Assembly: GCA_907163375.1 (NCBI GenBank)
Contig: CAJQUW010008672.1
Coordinates: 124,001-188,000 of the forward strand
Source of the DNA: Prostheceraeus crozeri
Taxonomy: Eukaryota; Platyhelminthes; Polycladida; Euryleptidae
Reading direction: 5' to 3'
DNA length: 64,000 nt
Below the pieces are notes generated by a model. It was given only the letters and a program-made list of their open reading frames with translations. It was not told where the DNA came from and did no database searches. Made by a program: the position numbers and the translations under genes. This document shows positions 1-10,107 of the stretch, piece after piece (the first letter of the stretch is position 1; each line of letters opens with the position of its first letter).

Positions 1-933
1 TCACAACTCTTGACGTATGAGGTTGACGATCATTACGGCGAAACAGACGATCAACGCTTGTCCGTGTGTTAGCAGCCTGATTCTCATTATTTTAGCTAAA
101 CCAAAAGTACGAGTACTTAAAATGTTCTACCTTCTTCACTTGTCCAGATGGTGGGAACATCGCTTCATCAAGGTCTTCGGATGGCATGTACTGACAGTCC
201 TATGTACATTTACTTTGAGTCCAGGTCCTTCAATGGTGCGATTCCACTGATTCAACCTCATTTCCAGAGATTACTTCGATCGATTCAATAGAGCAATGTC
301 ATCTGCATGCAGCATCTTCCACCACAGAATTAGAGTCATCTGCGCGCAGATAAACAAAATATTTAATTCTGTGGCTTCCACACTGGGCTTGATCGTTGCG
401 CTGGACATCGTGTCCATTACCATAGCATCAAAGAACGGAGTTAAATCGTATCCTTGGAGGAGTCCCACACTCACTTCGAATGTTAATCACTGAAGTCTTG
501 TTTGGATCTGCCTTCCGGGCATTCTTCAATTTTTGTGCGCAATACAAATATTTCATCACTTATTCCCAATCTCGGTGTAAATTCCAATTGACAGATGGCC
601 ATTAAAACAAAAGTCGCTTTTTGATTATTCCCACACTTTAAGCACATGCGGGAGTAACTTGATGCCCCGATAGTTAAAGCAGAGGCACGTGGTGCATTTG
701 CAGATAAGGGTCAAGATGCTTATCGGTCTGACCACATTTGACAGCTCTCCGAAGTACTCTTTCCACCTCGCGATGTTTTCTTGAGAAATGCACAGCTGTA
801 TACCGTCTTCTTTCACATAGTAGGCTTCATAATACTGGGTAGCGCGGAATTGACCGGACAGTAAATTAAGAAACACCTCGTTTTGATAGACAAAGATACT
901 TGTATTGGATCTACAAATATGTACAGCATGCAA
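1..933 (-). pseudogene. RTE-like LINE reverse transcriptase remnant
   Basis: Conceptual minus-strand translation shows decayed pieces of a non-LTR retrotransposon in the expected order. Around 800-625 there is an RWKEYF motif followed by a YRGIKLL stretch, typical of the start of RTE/BovB-type RT. Around 474-271 there is a block resembling the LSPLLF-to-VMD region and then HADDIAL, equivalent to the YADD catalytic box with Y changed to H. A weak match to the following RT thumb region continues to about 20. Frames differ between blocks, so it is a dead copy with several indels. It lies in the intron upstream of the first alpha-2/delta exon in the window. Clade assignment is by motif memory only. 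Confidence 0.6.
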
Positions 934-954
934 AGACAGCTGCTACAAAAGATA

Positions 955-1376
955 TTCAAAGTGATGTCCGTTCACGTACTTCTTCACACCGATTCACTCG
1001 TTGCTGGATAGAGTGACACCTTTCTGCAAAGCTCGGAAGTAATGCATTGAGTATGTATTGCCTCATTTGTGAAATCGATGTTGGACGCCAGCCATAACCT
1101 CTATTTTCAAGTGCACCTCAAAGAAAAAGTCGCGGAATTAAGTCTGCAAAGTGCTAAACGAGCAGGACATTCGATTTCACCACGCCTACCAATCCAGAGT
1201 GGATTAATATTTGCGTCTAACCATTTTCGTGCTTTCACGCTGTAATGGAACGATGCTCTATCTTGCTGAAACCAAATTTCGTTGTAGTCGATAAACCTTC
1301 TCATTGTCGGTAAGCACTGATTTTGTAAACAGGTGGCTCCGTTGACCTCATTGTCATTCCCATTGTAGGACATCAT
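955..1376 (-). pseudogene. IS630/mariner-type transposase remnant
   Basis: The minus strand encodes WFQQDRASFHYSVKARKWL followed by WIGRRGEIECPAR. This matches the second catalytic Asp box and the WPARSPDL approach to the third acidic residue in the IS630/Tc1/mariner family member common in arthropods. A frame change then breaks the C terminus, and lower-scoring C-terminal similarity runs on to about 955. The N-terminal DNA-binding part and the first Asp are absent. No inverted termini were found. It abuts the RTE remnant in the same orientation. Confidence 0.6.
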
Positions 1377-2481
1377 GCATCAATGACCATTTGAACGTGC
1401 TATCCATTTCACCTTTTGCACACTGCAATGTCCACCTTGAGGTCTCCTTAAGTCATCCTCAAGGTATCAGCTACCTACACATATACTGTCTTGTGGCTCC
1501 GACATTGCACGTAACCACGCGCGGAAGCGTGCGTCCATTTCTGTATCCATCCGAGCGAAAGTGGAGTGCTTCGCTTGCAAGGGTTACCCTATTCCTAGTC
1601 GAAATACACAGGGGATAACATTTTATGACAGCATTTGAGGCGATTTTGTCATTAAAAAAGTACTTTTCGGTGCAAAGGCCTGAGCTCACGTCTTCTGCGT
1701 AGGATACCGCCGAGATCATTGTACGGTCCGTAGAAATCCTGAAATTAATCGATGTCTTGAAGCAGGCCTAGTGTATTGCGTTTGCGGACTTATCTATTAT
1801 GTGATCTCTGGCACGGCACCATTCGCAAATCAAATGATGGCATGCAGGGGGCAGAAGTGCCGGTTTTGCTTTTTTACCAATTTTGTTGAGCTCTCGAAAT
1901 ATACCAAAATACCTCTTTATTAATTTTTGGAATGATTGCAAAATAATCTACTGAAAAACAAACATTTACCAAGAAGTTTATAGGTACACTTCCATTTTAG
2001 AATGATCTCTTAAATTTTTCGAAGATGGTCGCTTTGTTCGACACGCTTTAAGTTGTACTCGTAAACTTTGCGTTTCTGTAAATTGAATTCAGTACATTTC
2101 GAATAGGTTCTATCGTTTCTGTTTTTTGTTAATAATGTAGGCAAATTTATTACAAATGAGCCGAGATTTATCGTTTGATGCTCTTATTTCTTGAAACTGC
2201 ATCTTATCAAATTACGGAAGCAAACTAATGAATGCCGCAGATTTTGTTATCTAAAACATCCCATTCGAATTTCGATTTGAGCATCTACATGTAGCATCTA
2301 CATGATCATCCGTATGTGGATTATACATACTGCACTGTAGATCTGTCTATGCGCATAGATAGATCTCAAGGTTGATGATTCATGCCATGATCCATACCGT
2401 GGACAGGTCATACACTCATATAGGATGATCAATTTTTTCGAACAATTGAACACATTGACGAAATGGACCATTGGATTCTGC
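1377..2481. other. intronic spacer with no gene seen
   Basis: No convincing coding sequence. Open frames here are short and lack recognisable motifs. The one local structure is a near-perfect palindrome at 2340-2366, AGATCT-(G)TCTATG-CATAGA-(T)AGATCT in outline, which could form a strong hairpin. Confidence 0.5.
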
Positions 2482-2625
2482 GTATGAGTTGTCTATGAAA
2501 TGAACGTTTTTAAAAAGATATCTTGTCGAACGAATGAACGTGTCGAACAAAAAGTATGAGTTGTCTATGAAATGAACGTTTTTAAAAAGATATCTTGTCG
2601 AACGAATGAACGTGTCGAACAAAAA
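2482..2625. repeat. perfect 72-bp tandem duplication
   Basis: A 72-bp unit beginning GTATGAGTTGTC occurs twice head to tail (2482-2553 and 2554-2625) with no difference that I can see. The perfect identity indicates a recent duplication or an assembly artefact. It lies in intron sequence. Confidence 0.95.
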
Positions 2626-5230
2626 TCCTTTTCGATCAATGTTTCGTTAACTTATCTTTCATTATAATCGAGATGATTTTTATATAGGAAGGAAACTACA
2701 TTTCTAAAATAGGAAGCTTGATTTTGATAACAGATAGCCAACAGATATAATTCAAATTAATTATTAATTTATTTGCCTCGGTCAGAGAAAAGTGAAACGC
2801 GAGTAAGGAATTTAATTTCTTTATTTAAGATTTAGATATCTCAGCACCTATTTAAAGACAGATTTCTCTCTCTGGAGATTTATTGTCCCGATTTGGTATG
2901 CAGTTTTTGCTTGTGAATTAAATACTTATCGGATTACGAATTTTCTCGACATCTACAATGATCACACGCTGATTGCTGTTTATGAATGTACTGTCGCACG
3001 AAATATGATAAGCAGAAAATTGATTTTTCTGTGGGTGTTCTGACGATATGGCCTTGAGGATCTAACACTTGCTTAACCATTTTGTGTTTAATTTTCTCAT
3101 CAGGTGAGGCGTAGTTTATTAGATTGGCGTATCGTATTGATCATTGAGTAGGCCTAAGTTTTTTATACATGCAGATTGCACATTTTGATGAAAGAATCTA
3201 GGCCGGCTTATATCAATCATGAGGACCCCATCATGCATCAACACCCGTCAAAACAATCCAGACTCACAATGTCTTCGAATGCAGTATCCCGTGGCTCATG
3301 CAGAATGCAGGCGCACATAATCAGATCTGTCGATCTTTGTTGCGATGAACTCTTGTAAATGTGTCATGTCTGTCTTCTCGAAGCTGTATACCAAGTAGTG
3401 CACCAAGTGTCTTTGTGTCTTCTTTGAAATGAATAACCCACAGAACTGAGTCGGTAGTTGAAACGTCTGCGTCACATTAGGGATTCCAGTCTCGGGATTC
3501 TGAAATCATGGGATTTGGGCTTAGTTTTCCAGAGTCTTTACTTGCAAGTATGACCGATTTAAGGATGAACATTGACATCGTTAGTTCATGGAGAATTAAA
3601 CAATGCGGAATTAACATCTCCAGGGAGAAAATTGCTCACTAAAACACAGTTTATAATTTCATTATAGGCCTCTAGCAAAACTCAATCTCGTTATCGAACT
3701 TATCCCTGAATTGGGATGGTCAGGAAAAATTCTTCTCATTTGATTACAGATGCTATTAACATTATTTGCCTTACCAACGTACTCACTAAAATGGCATATC
3801 CAAAGAACATTCTAAAGAACATACTACAGAACATTAATTTTGTAGTGAATAGTTTCACATGCTATTAATTATCGTGTAAGACAACAAACTTGTTCAAGCG
3901 GTAAAAGCGCTGGCTGGACTACTCACAAACGACAAGAATTCTTCACCTGTTTCTATTAGGTCTACTCTTTTGTCTATGTGTGAATTATGTCGATCTCAAA
4001 ATTAAATGATGCGGATTGACATGAATGATATCAGCAAAGGTAGATTTATTCATTTATTCTTCCCTTTGTTGATGAGCGACACGATGGGAAGGCATGAGAA
4101 TCGATTGAATTTCGACAAAATTTAGGTGTTCTGTTGTTTATGATCAACTCTGTATTACAAGTGATGTATGCTTCATTAAAAAGGTGGCCAAACTGGGGTC
4201 TACTATTCCACTCAAGATTGAATCTTGGTGTTTGGTGCATCCAAAACAGAGATTTGACCCAAGCTTTTGTACGATTCTAAGATATTTATTCCATTATTCC
4301 TTAAATCGTAATGTGAAATTTTCAAATCGGTTTTTGCTTTTGTAGAACTTGCTGAGTCTTTGGCTGTCTAATAATGATCGTTCTGTTTAAAAACGTGGAT
4401 GTTACATCCTTAATAGGTTACAACACTCTGCGTGGGCGTAATGATTGATGATAAGATAATAATAAAAAATTCATTGATCAGATCGTCTATCAAGTGAGAG
4501 AACCTGACAGAATATTTCATCAAAAATAAACCTTAGATTAAAATCATCATTTCCAAGCCTTTTTACTTTTATAACGTTGATGAAATGAAGGTGACTCAGA
4601 AGGCATCATCTTGTTTATTCACTCTCGGGAATGTAACTGCCACTGTCTTTACTCAAACTAGTTTACTGTTTGAGTTTTATGTCCTTACGTTATCAAGACA
4701 GCGCACGCCTGACTGATGGTAAATTCAACAGGGAATTACGATTCTATAATCATTTCATCTTCTACAAAAAATAAATAATAAATCAATCACCGCTACTCCT
4801 TAATGTCAGCACAAATTAATCATGAGTTATAGCATAGTAATTGCATAACTGTCACCGTTTCGAAATTATTTTCAAGAAAACGTCATAAAGCGGCTTGTAG
4901 CGGGAGATCCGTAGTTGTTCCTTTTCTCCAGTTACTTCCAACAGCATCAAAGCGAGATCGTGAAAGAAAAGAAGCTACTTTTATTAAGTTGTTCGATTTT
5001 TGCAAAATTTAATGCATCAGATAGCAAAATAAAGAAATATTTTCTCAGACTGATTTCAATTATGATTTGCTGTTCAATTTCTCTAAAGTAGATCTAAGAC
5101 TCTCTAAGAAGTAGTGTTAATAATATCTTAATCGTTTTCTTGAATTTGAATTCAACAATTTTAAATTTGAATTTTTTATCCTTTTGATTGATCATTCATG
5201 AGAAACAATAATTGTATTTTTTTGTTGCAG
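2626..5230. other. intron of alpha-2/delta gene, no other gene seen
   Basis: AT-rich intron sequence ending in a polypyrimidine tract and TTGTTGCAG at the 5230/5231 acceptor. I see no earlier alpha-2/delta exon, no RNA gene and no clear transposon ends here. Confidence 0.5.
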
Positions 5231-5290
5231 AGAGCCATTCAATTTGCTCAACAGAAAGCCTCAAACTATTCTTGGAATAAGGAGTTGAAG
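5231..5290 (+). CDS. calcium channel alpha-2/delta subunit, VWA_N exon (first in window)
   Basis: A 60-nt exon reading RAIQFAQQKASNYSWNKELK in phase 0. It is preceded by a T-rich tract ending TTGCAG and followed by the donor GTTAGT. In the CACNA2D family this segment is the helical stretch of the VWA_N region (the part resembling EAAEEAHKEHEFDANLQ in alpha-2/delta-3). The identification rests mainly on its phase-correct linkage to the stronger exons at 9972 and 55456. Alpha-2/delta proteins are extracellular GPI-anchored or membrane-attached auxiliary subunits that traffic and modulate high-voltage-activated calcium channels and act at presynaptic terminals. The exon upstream, with signal peptide and early ectodomain, is not in the window. 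Confidence 0.75.
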
Positions 5291-6320
5291 GTTAGTGAAC
5301 ATACCGAATATTTTCCAGATCATTTTCGCAGTTTCGGTCACGATTACAATTTGACTATAATCAGTTCCTTCACATTTTTAATACATTTAAATCTGAACAA
5401 TTTGAAAAATGATGCATCCTCTAGTGATGGATAAAATTTTTGATAAACGTAATAAAAAGTAATAAACTAAAATATACTAGATAATAGTAATGAAAAATAA
5501 ACGTAAAATAAAGTTTGTTTCGAGTGTTTACAGTGTTAAATAAATAAAGTGTTTACAGTGTCATTTGAAAGCATTCTCGAGTACTGTCAAAGTATTTTCC
5601 TTTTAAAAATACAACCACAGGCGAACGTCCATGATAAGGATTGCACATGTTCATTCAAACATGTTTAGATACGTTCTTATTCATGAACCTTATGGTAAAT
5701 CACATTTTGTACAATAATTATGTTCTCCTTGTCTTGCTATTTACATCAAAGGCGGAGTTCGATATTGCCTCTTTTCGCATTTAATCTTAAGCATTCGTTT
5801 TATTCAAGCGTTGTTACTGCATGGAGTAAACCAGCATTTTTTGCAGCATCTGTGCTTCCGTCAGAAGAGAATTTGTTATTTGTCATTTCGATTTTCAAAA
5901 TTCCATCATAAAATCCATAAAGTCGTCGTCGTCTGAAAGTGTTGTAGCATTCTTAGAGACAAGAGTCATACACACACTTCATTTGTCCTCCTTCATAAGT
6001 AAGAAACGATGAGGTGCTTCAGATTAGATTATTGGAGTTTTTATGAGTGGCGGGGCTTATATTTTGATTTCGAAGAAATACATTGGTGGCGGGGGTTTAA
6101 CGGAAGAGATCCGAAATGTTCACGTTTATCAACAGTATTCTCAGAAACCCCATAGATACCGGTAGGTCTTCAATGAATATTTTATGGAAGGAACAAATCA
6201 TTTATTCCACATTGATATTCTTGCTTATATTAGACATTTCTTAACATTCTAAATATTAACGCCCTCCACGTGCCTGCGTTAAAGCAGTGCCTTCCTGGCT
6301 AATTCACGCTCTCAACAGAT
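5291..6320. other. intron of alpha-2/delta gene, nothing else seen
   Basis: First part of the 4.68-kb intron between the exons at 5231 and 9972. No coding similarity, RNA gene or repeat end recognised. Confidence 0.5.
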
Positions 6321-6467
6321 GGTCTGGTGGCCTTGTGGTTAGAGGGTATGCTTGCACGTCCTCCAGCTCCAACGTCGCTGGTTCAAACCGACCCACGACT
6401 GATGAGGCCCAACAGGCCGAAATGTCTGTGGTGGTTACATCTGTTGAGATTCGATAAACATTTCTTG
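6321..6467 (+). mobile_element. tRNA-derived SINE with hammerhead-like core
   Basis: The head resembles a tRNA gene with an A-box-like TGTGGTTAGAGGGTATGC (about 6335-6352) and a B-box GGTTCAAACC (6380-6389), the RNA polymerase III internal promoter of tRNA-type SINEs. Right after the B-box comes a hammerhead ribozyme-like core, annotated separately. The 3' part (TTGAGATTCGATAAAC onward) runs directly into the foldback element at 6468. No long A- or T-tail and no target duplication were identified, so the ends are approximate. It is a different family from the three SINE copies at 12.2, 18.9 and 25.7 kb. Confidence 0.7.
6393..6431 (+). ncRNA. hammerhead ribozyme-like motif, type I, short stem III
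   Basis: All parts of a minimal hammerhead are present in order. Core CTGATGA lies at 6399-6405. Stem II is GGCC-CAACA-GGCC at 6406-6418, followed by GAAA at 6419-6422. TGT and the cleavage-site C are at 6423-6426. Stem I pairs CCAC..A (6393-6398, one bulged G at 6397) with TGTGG (6427-6431). Stem III would be only the AUGU segment, as in the dimer-forming short-stem-III hammerheads known from Penelope-like elements and retrozymes. The conserved core bases look complete. The bulge in stem I may weaken activity. Self-cleavage is inferred. Confidence 0.6.
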
Positions 6468-6734
6468 TTTTCAAGCCAAAAAAGCGTAGCAAAAACTCCC
6501 CAAGTACGTAGCTTACGGTCGTCGATGTAATGAAAAGGCAAAATTCTTAGACAGACAGATCTTCGGCGTCAAGTGCCTTCGTTGGTCGATCATAGATCGA
6601 CGTTAGTTGTTATATCTATTATAAGATCAACCGAAGGCGCTGGAGATCTGTCCGTTTAGGAATTTTACTTTTTCATTACATCGACGACCGTAAACTACTT
6701 TGGAAGTTTCTGCTACGCTGCTTTGGCTTGAAAA
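6468..6734. repeat. foldback (palindromic) element
   Basis: Two arms of about 110 bp are imperfect inverted copies. The left arm starts TTTTCAAGCC at 6468 and runs past GTCGTCGATGTAATGAAAA and CAGATCTTC to about 6585. The right arm, from about 6630, mirrors these blocks and ends GGCTTGAAAA at 6734. A shorter hairpin (GTCGATCATAGATCGAC) lies in the loop. The left arm begins exactly where the SINE-like unit ends, so the two may form one composite repeat. No coding capacity. Confidence 0.85.
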
Positions 6735-8819
6735 TTATTATGATCATCCGTCGTCTGGTCAATTGTGTGAACATTTCTTGGCCCACCGGCTCATTGGCCA
6801 AAGTTCTCGTCCCAACCTTATCCCTAGTCCTTGGGAATCCCTAGCAATTTGTAAAAGTAGAAAATGCCCGTGAACCTAGACATGCATTCTAGTGCAGACA
6901 AATACCGCACCTACTTTCATCATTTCTTCGGCGCTAATACATGCTCAAAAATACTTTTCTCGAAATATTGAAATACGAATAATATAATTATGTCTATTAC
7001 ATGCACTAATACCTTCTACATGAAGTTCAACAAGCAAACTGCAACTACTTCAAAAATACATTTATAATTTTTCAAATGCAAATTCAAAAATATTTATTCA
7101 AAGCCTTATGGCCAATAGTCTAACATTCATTCTACACCTCTTATTGTCAAAATGCATTGAAACTTGCAAGGATTAGTCATCGAAATGAAATGCACACCTA
7201 TTTAGTGATTGTCGTATTAGTTTGTTTTCCTCTAGAATAACCTCATGAAAATGACTTGTGTCCTGTCTGTAATTGGATTAGTCTCTGATAATACGGAGTC
7301 CATCAGAAAAGTGGATGAAGTGATGTCTCTATCACACTTCTTGTTTTCATTTTGAAGGAACACGGAGATATGTGTCCAGTTGCTGTTCACTTATTGATGA
7401 CGATGTCATCAAAGTCTCGGAGAGTTTTTACCACAGAATATCAGGAATGAATTACCAAATGAAACTCATCTAAGACGAATGAATTAATAATTCTCAGTTT
7501 TGAATACGATGCACAATAACAAAACTGACCGATTGTGACAATAAAAACGGCTAGAAGCGCAATTTTATCGAAGTACGGATTGATGTTTTCAGTAGGGTTT
7601 TATGGGAAGAGTTCCATGATATATGCATCGAGATTGAGCGGTCATTTATTTCGATTATTTTAGAGTCTGTCGATTTTCGATTTACCGGTCAATTACGGAA
7701 AGTTGGTATTAAAAAGTTTGATTGTTAATATATCATTCAATTAAACGCAGTTTATTAATTTGTCCTCTCAATAAATGAAATTTGAAACTCCACTATTTGT
7801 TCCAGAGACCTACACCGCTATGTCAAGAATATGAGATTCTGTTGATTTATTTATCTATATATGAATGATAATTCATAATTTTAATTATGTATTTATATTA
7901 ATATATTATATTATTATTATTATTATATATTATTATAATTTTATCTATCTATAAATGATAATGACGTCAACAATTCGCGTGGCTAGCGAGTGGTTCAGCA
8001 GCTTCCATGTCTACCTGAGGTCTAGACGGTCCTGGTTCTGATCCCTGCGCAGTCAACACATTATTCATATTTCCAACCGAGTGTTTGTCAATCAATATCA
8101 CACGATCCTGTAATCCAGCTGCCTGGAAGTTGATTGAAAGTGGATCAGACACCCAAAAAGTATATTCTAGCACAATGGTGGACAACACTTGACCGCCAAC
8201 GTTTCTCGCATGTATTGGCCCGCAGACATTATCTAAATCGATAATGTGAAAATGCTCCATTCCGAACTTTTAAAGGTGCTGATTTGTTTGAAAGTTACCG
8301 TGCATGGTAGTCCATGCAAGCGTGTTCATGTTCGACTTTAATATATTTTTTTGAAATAATTTTTTTATTATTTAAGCACATTTTTGAATTAAAGTATCAT
8401 TCCTTAATAGTAAGCAAATTATTTGTGCACGATGTTGATGTACACCGGGTACATCTGCAATACGACCTCTACTATGTATAGCTAAGCAACCCTTGTGTCC
8501 GCATAAAAGTACAGGATAAAGAAATATCATACCTACTACTGCCATCAAAAAATCGAAAAACGGATTGAAAGATTGAGTGGATCTTGCTGTGGACTCACAA
8601 TGGTCTCTGTGACCAAATCTTACCGAGTGCGAGTCCAAGAAAGTCCGTGTCAAAAGGGAACTATTGTTCATATCAATAATGGGACATAAGAGTACATTAT
8701 GTCACTAGTCACTACAATTCATCAAGCCATGTGACTGAAACTGGCATGCATACATTTTTTCGTGATCAGTGTAGGAGGGAGTATCTATTTCTGCTTGGCA
8801 AACGCTAGCTTAAAATATG
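6735..8819. other. intron, two unexplained minus-strand reading frames
   Basis: Mostly AT-rich intron with a (TTA)n-like low-complexity stretch near 7850-7960. Minus-strand open frames at 8260-7967 (97 codons) and 8671-8372 (99 codons) sit in a slightly more GC-rich patch. Neither shows a motif I can recognise, and both may be chance or pieces of a decayed transposon. They are recorded only because they neighbour each other on one strand. Confidence 0.3.
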
Positions 8820-8827
8820 TTCAGATT

Positions 8828-9428
8828 CAGTGGCGTATTTAGGGGGAGGCCATCGGGCCATGCCCCCTCAGGAATTAGTCGTAGGTTTTTGCACAATCCC
8901 TGCTACGAACGCTACAGGAGAACGATCCATCACTGCTCTAAAGCATCTCAAAAATAATTTGCGATCGAGCATGGAATAAGATCGATTAACTGGATTAGCC
9001 CATCTTTATATCAACAGAGACATGCAGATCAATCGCAACCACTTGTTGGACAACTTTGCCATGCGTAATAGACGACGATCCGATTTTTTTGCAGGCAGAG
9101 ATTCTACAATATAGATCCGACACACCTGAATACCAAGCCCATTCCTCTTTCATTTGTAGCCAGCAGATTTTAATTATAATCTGGACTTGTATAAAACTAT
9201 ATCAAAAATTTTGAATATTGGCATAGCTGTTATTTTTCTTTTGCAAAATATTTGACTGTGGAAGCCTATCAGTATAGTGTAACAGTATAAGTCAGTGTAG
9301 GATAAATCAAATTATTTCAATTCAATTCAGCAAAGTAAGCAGGCAACCGTTTGCTATTGCATAACAGGCCATAGTTACAAATGAATATAATTTGCGGCCC
9401 CCTGGAGGAATTTCTGGATACGCCACTG
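8828..9428 (+). mobile_element. non-autonomous hAT element with 8-bp TSD
   Basis: Termini are inverted: CAGTGGCGTATTTAGG at 8828 and GGATACGCCACTG ending at 9428, with more G-rich similarity just inside. The element is flanked on both sides by the same 8 bp, TTCAGATT (8820-8827 and 9429-9436), the target duplication length of hAT elements, and CAGTGGCG is a usual hAT-type start. At 601 bp it is too short for a working transposase and carries only a remnant of one. It lies in the 4.7-kb alpha-2/delta intron. Confidence 0.92.
8936..9100 (+). pseudogene. hAT transposase C-terminal (dimerisation) remnant
   Basis: Plus-strand translation gives ALKHLKNNLRSSME, an in-frame TAA, then DRLTGLAHLYINRDMQIN and RNHLLDNFAMRNRRR. 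This matches the end of the hATC dimerisation region in TTF-/ZMYM-type hAT transposases, where the order is LKTYLRSTM, RLNGLALLNIHRD and then an acidic-basic tail. Only the last 55 or so codons remain, so the element is an internally deleted derivative of an autonomous parent rather than an unrelated MITE. Confidence 0.7.
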
Positions 9429-9971
9429 TTCAGATTACTGAGTAGATTTTATTTTGCAGTTTATTCACATAACTTCACAACCAGACATCCGATTCGCTTC
9501 TTTTTTGAGATACATGATTTAGGGTAATTGAAGCAATTCAACTGGATAAGCCGTAGATCGAATGTCAACAGAAAAAGTCGAATTCAGTGTGTGAAATATG
9601 AATTCATCACCTTTTAATCGTTTTTCGCAAATGCAAGCTAATCGTTTTTGTTTGATAAACTAACAACCTTACTGACATGCAGTCCGAATTTCACATTAGT
9701 TATGGTAACCTGCTGTTCTCATTTGAAATTTTCTTTGAATGGAGACCAACTGGTATTAAGAGTTCCTGACGGCAGTCTGATAAGTCACTCTCTAATATAG
9801 GCTCATTGTTTACCGTGCTCTTGCCAACCTTTGCCAGTTTACAATATTTTCCTTATCCTCAGCTATTTTGATCGATTTGTAGTCGTGCTTTTGCACAATG
9901 CGTCACATTATTCTGGACATTTCAAAAATTCGATTGCATCTTTAAACATCATGATTTGTTTCCCTACGCAG

Positions 9972-10107
9972 ATGCACAATGTTGCCTATCTCAATGCCAA
10001 GGAATTCGAAGCAGCGGAGCATCTTCTTGAGTACGACCCACTGTTTCTTCAATCAATTGTGAGAAATGAATCGACAGTACACATTCCGACTGAGCTTTTC
10101 AAAGGTG
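9972..10107 (+). CDS. calcium channel alpha-2/delta subunit, VWA_N exon (second)
   Basis: A 136-nt exon between the acceptor CCCTACGCAG and the donor GTAAGT. It reads MHNVAYLNAKEFEAAEHLLE and ends with TVHIPTELFKG plus one extra G. It corresponds to the alpha-2/delta VWA_N segment whose last part is the VQVPTNMYNK-like motif of alpha-2/delta-3. The spare G combines with AT at the start of the exon at 55456 to give an Asp codon, exactly where the family has Asp. The ATG at its start is internal, not a translation start. The following intron is about 45.3 kb and holds most transposons of this window. Confidence 0.85.

Noticed and set aside
3886..3930. tRNA-like segment TTCAAGCGGTAAAAGCGCTGG
   Set aside because: A-box resemblance only. 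No B-box or cloverleaf follows.
7967..8671. Two minus-strand open frames as a host gene
   Set aside because: No recognised motif, no splice or start context, and an AT-rich gap between them.
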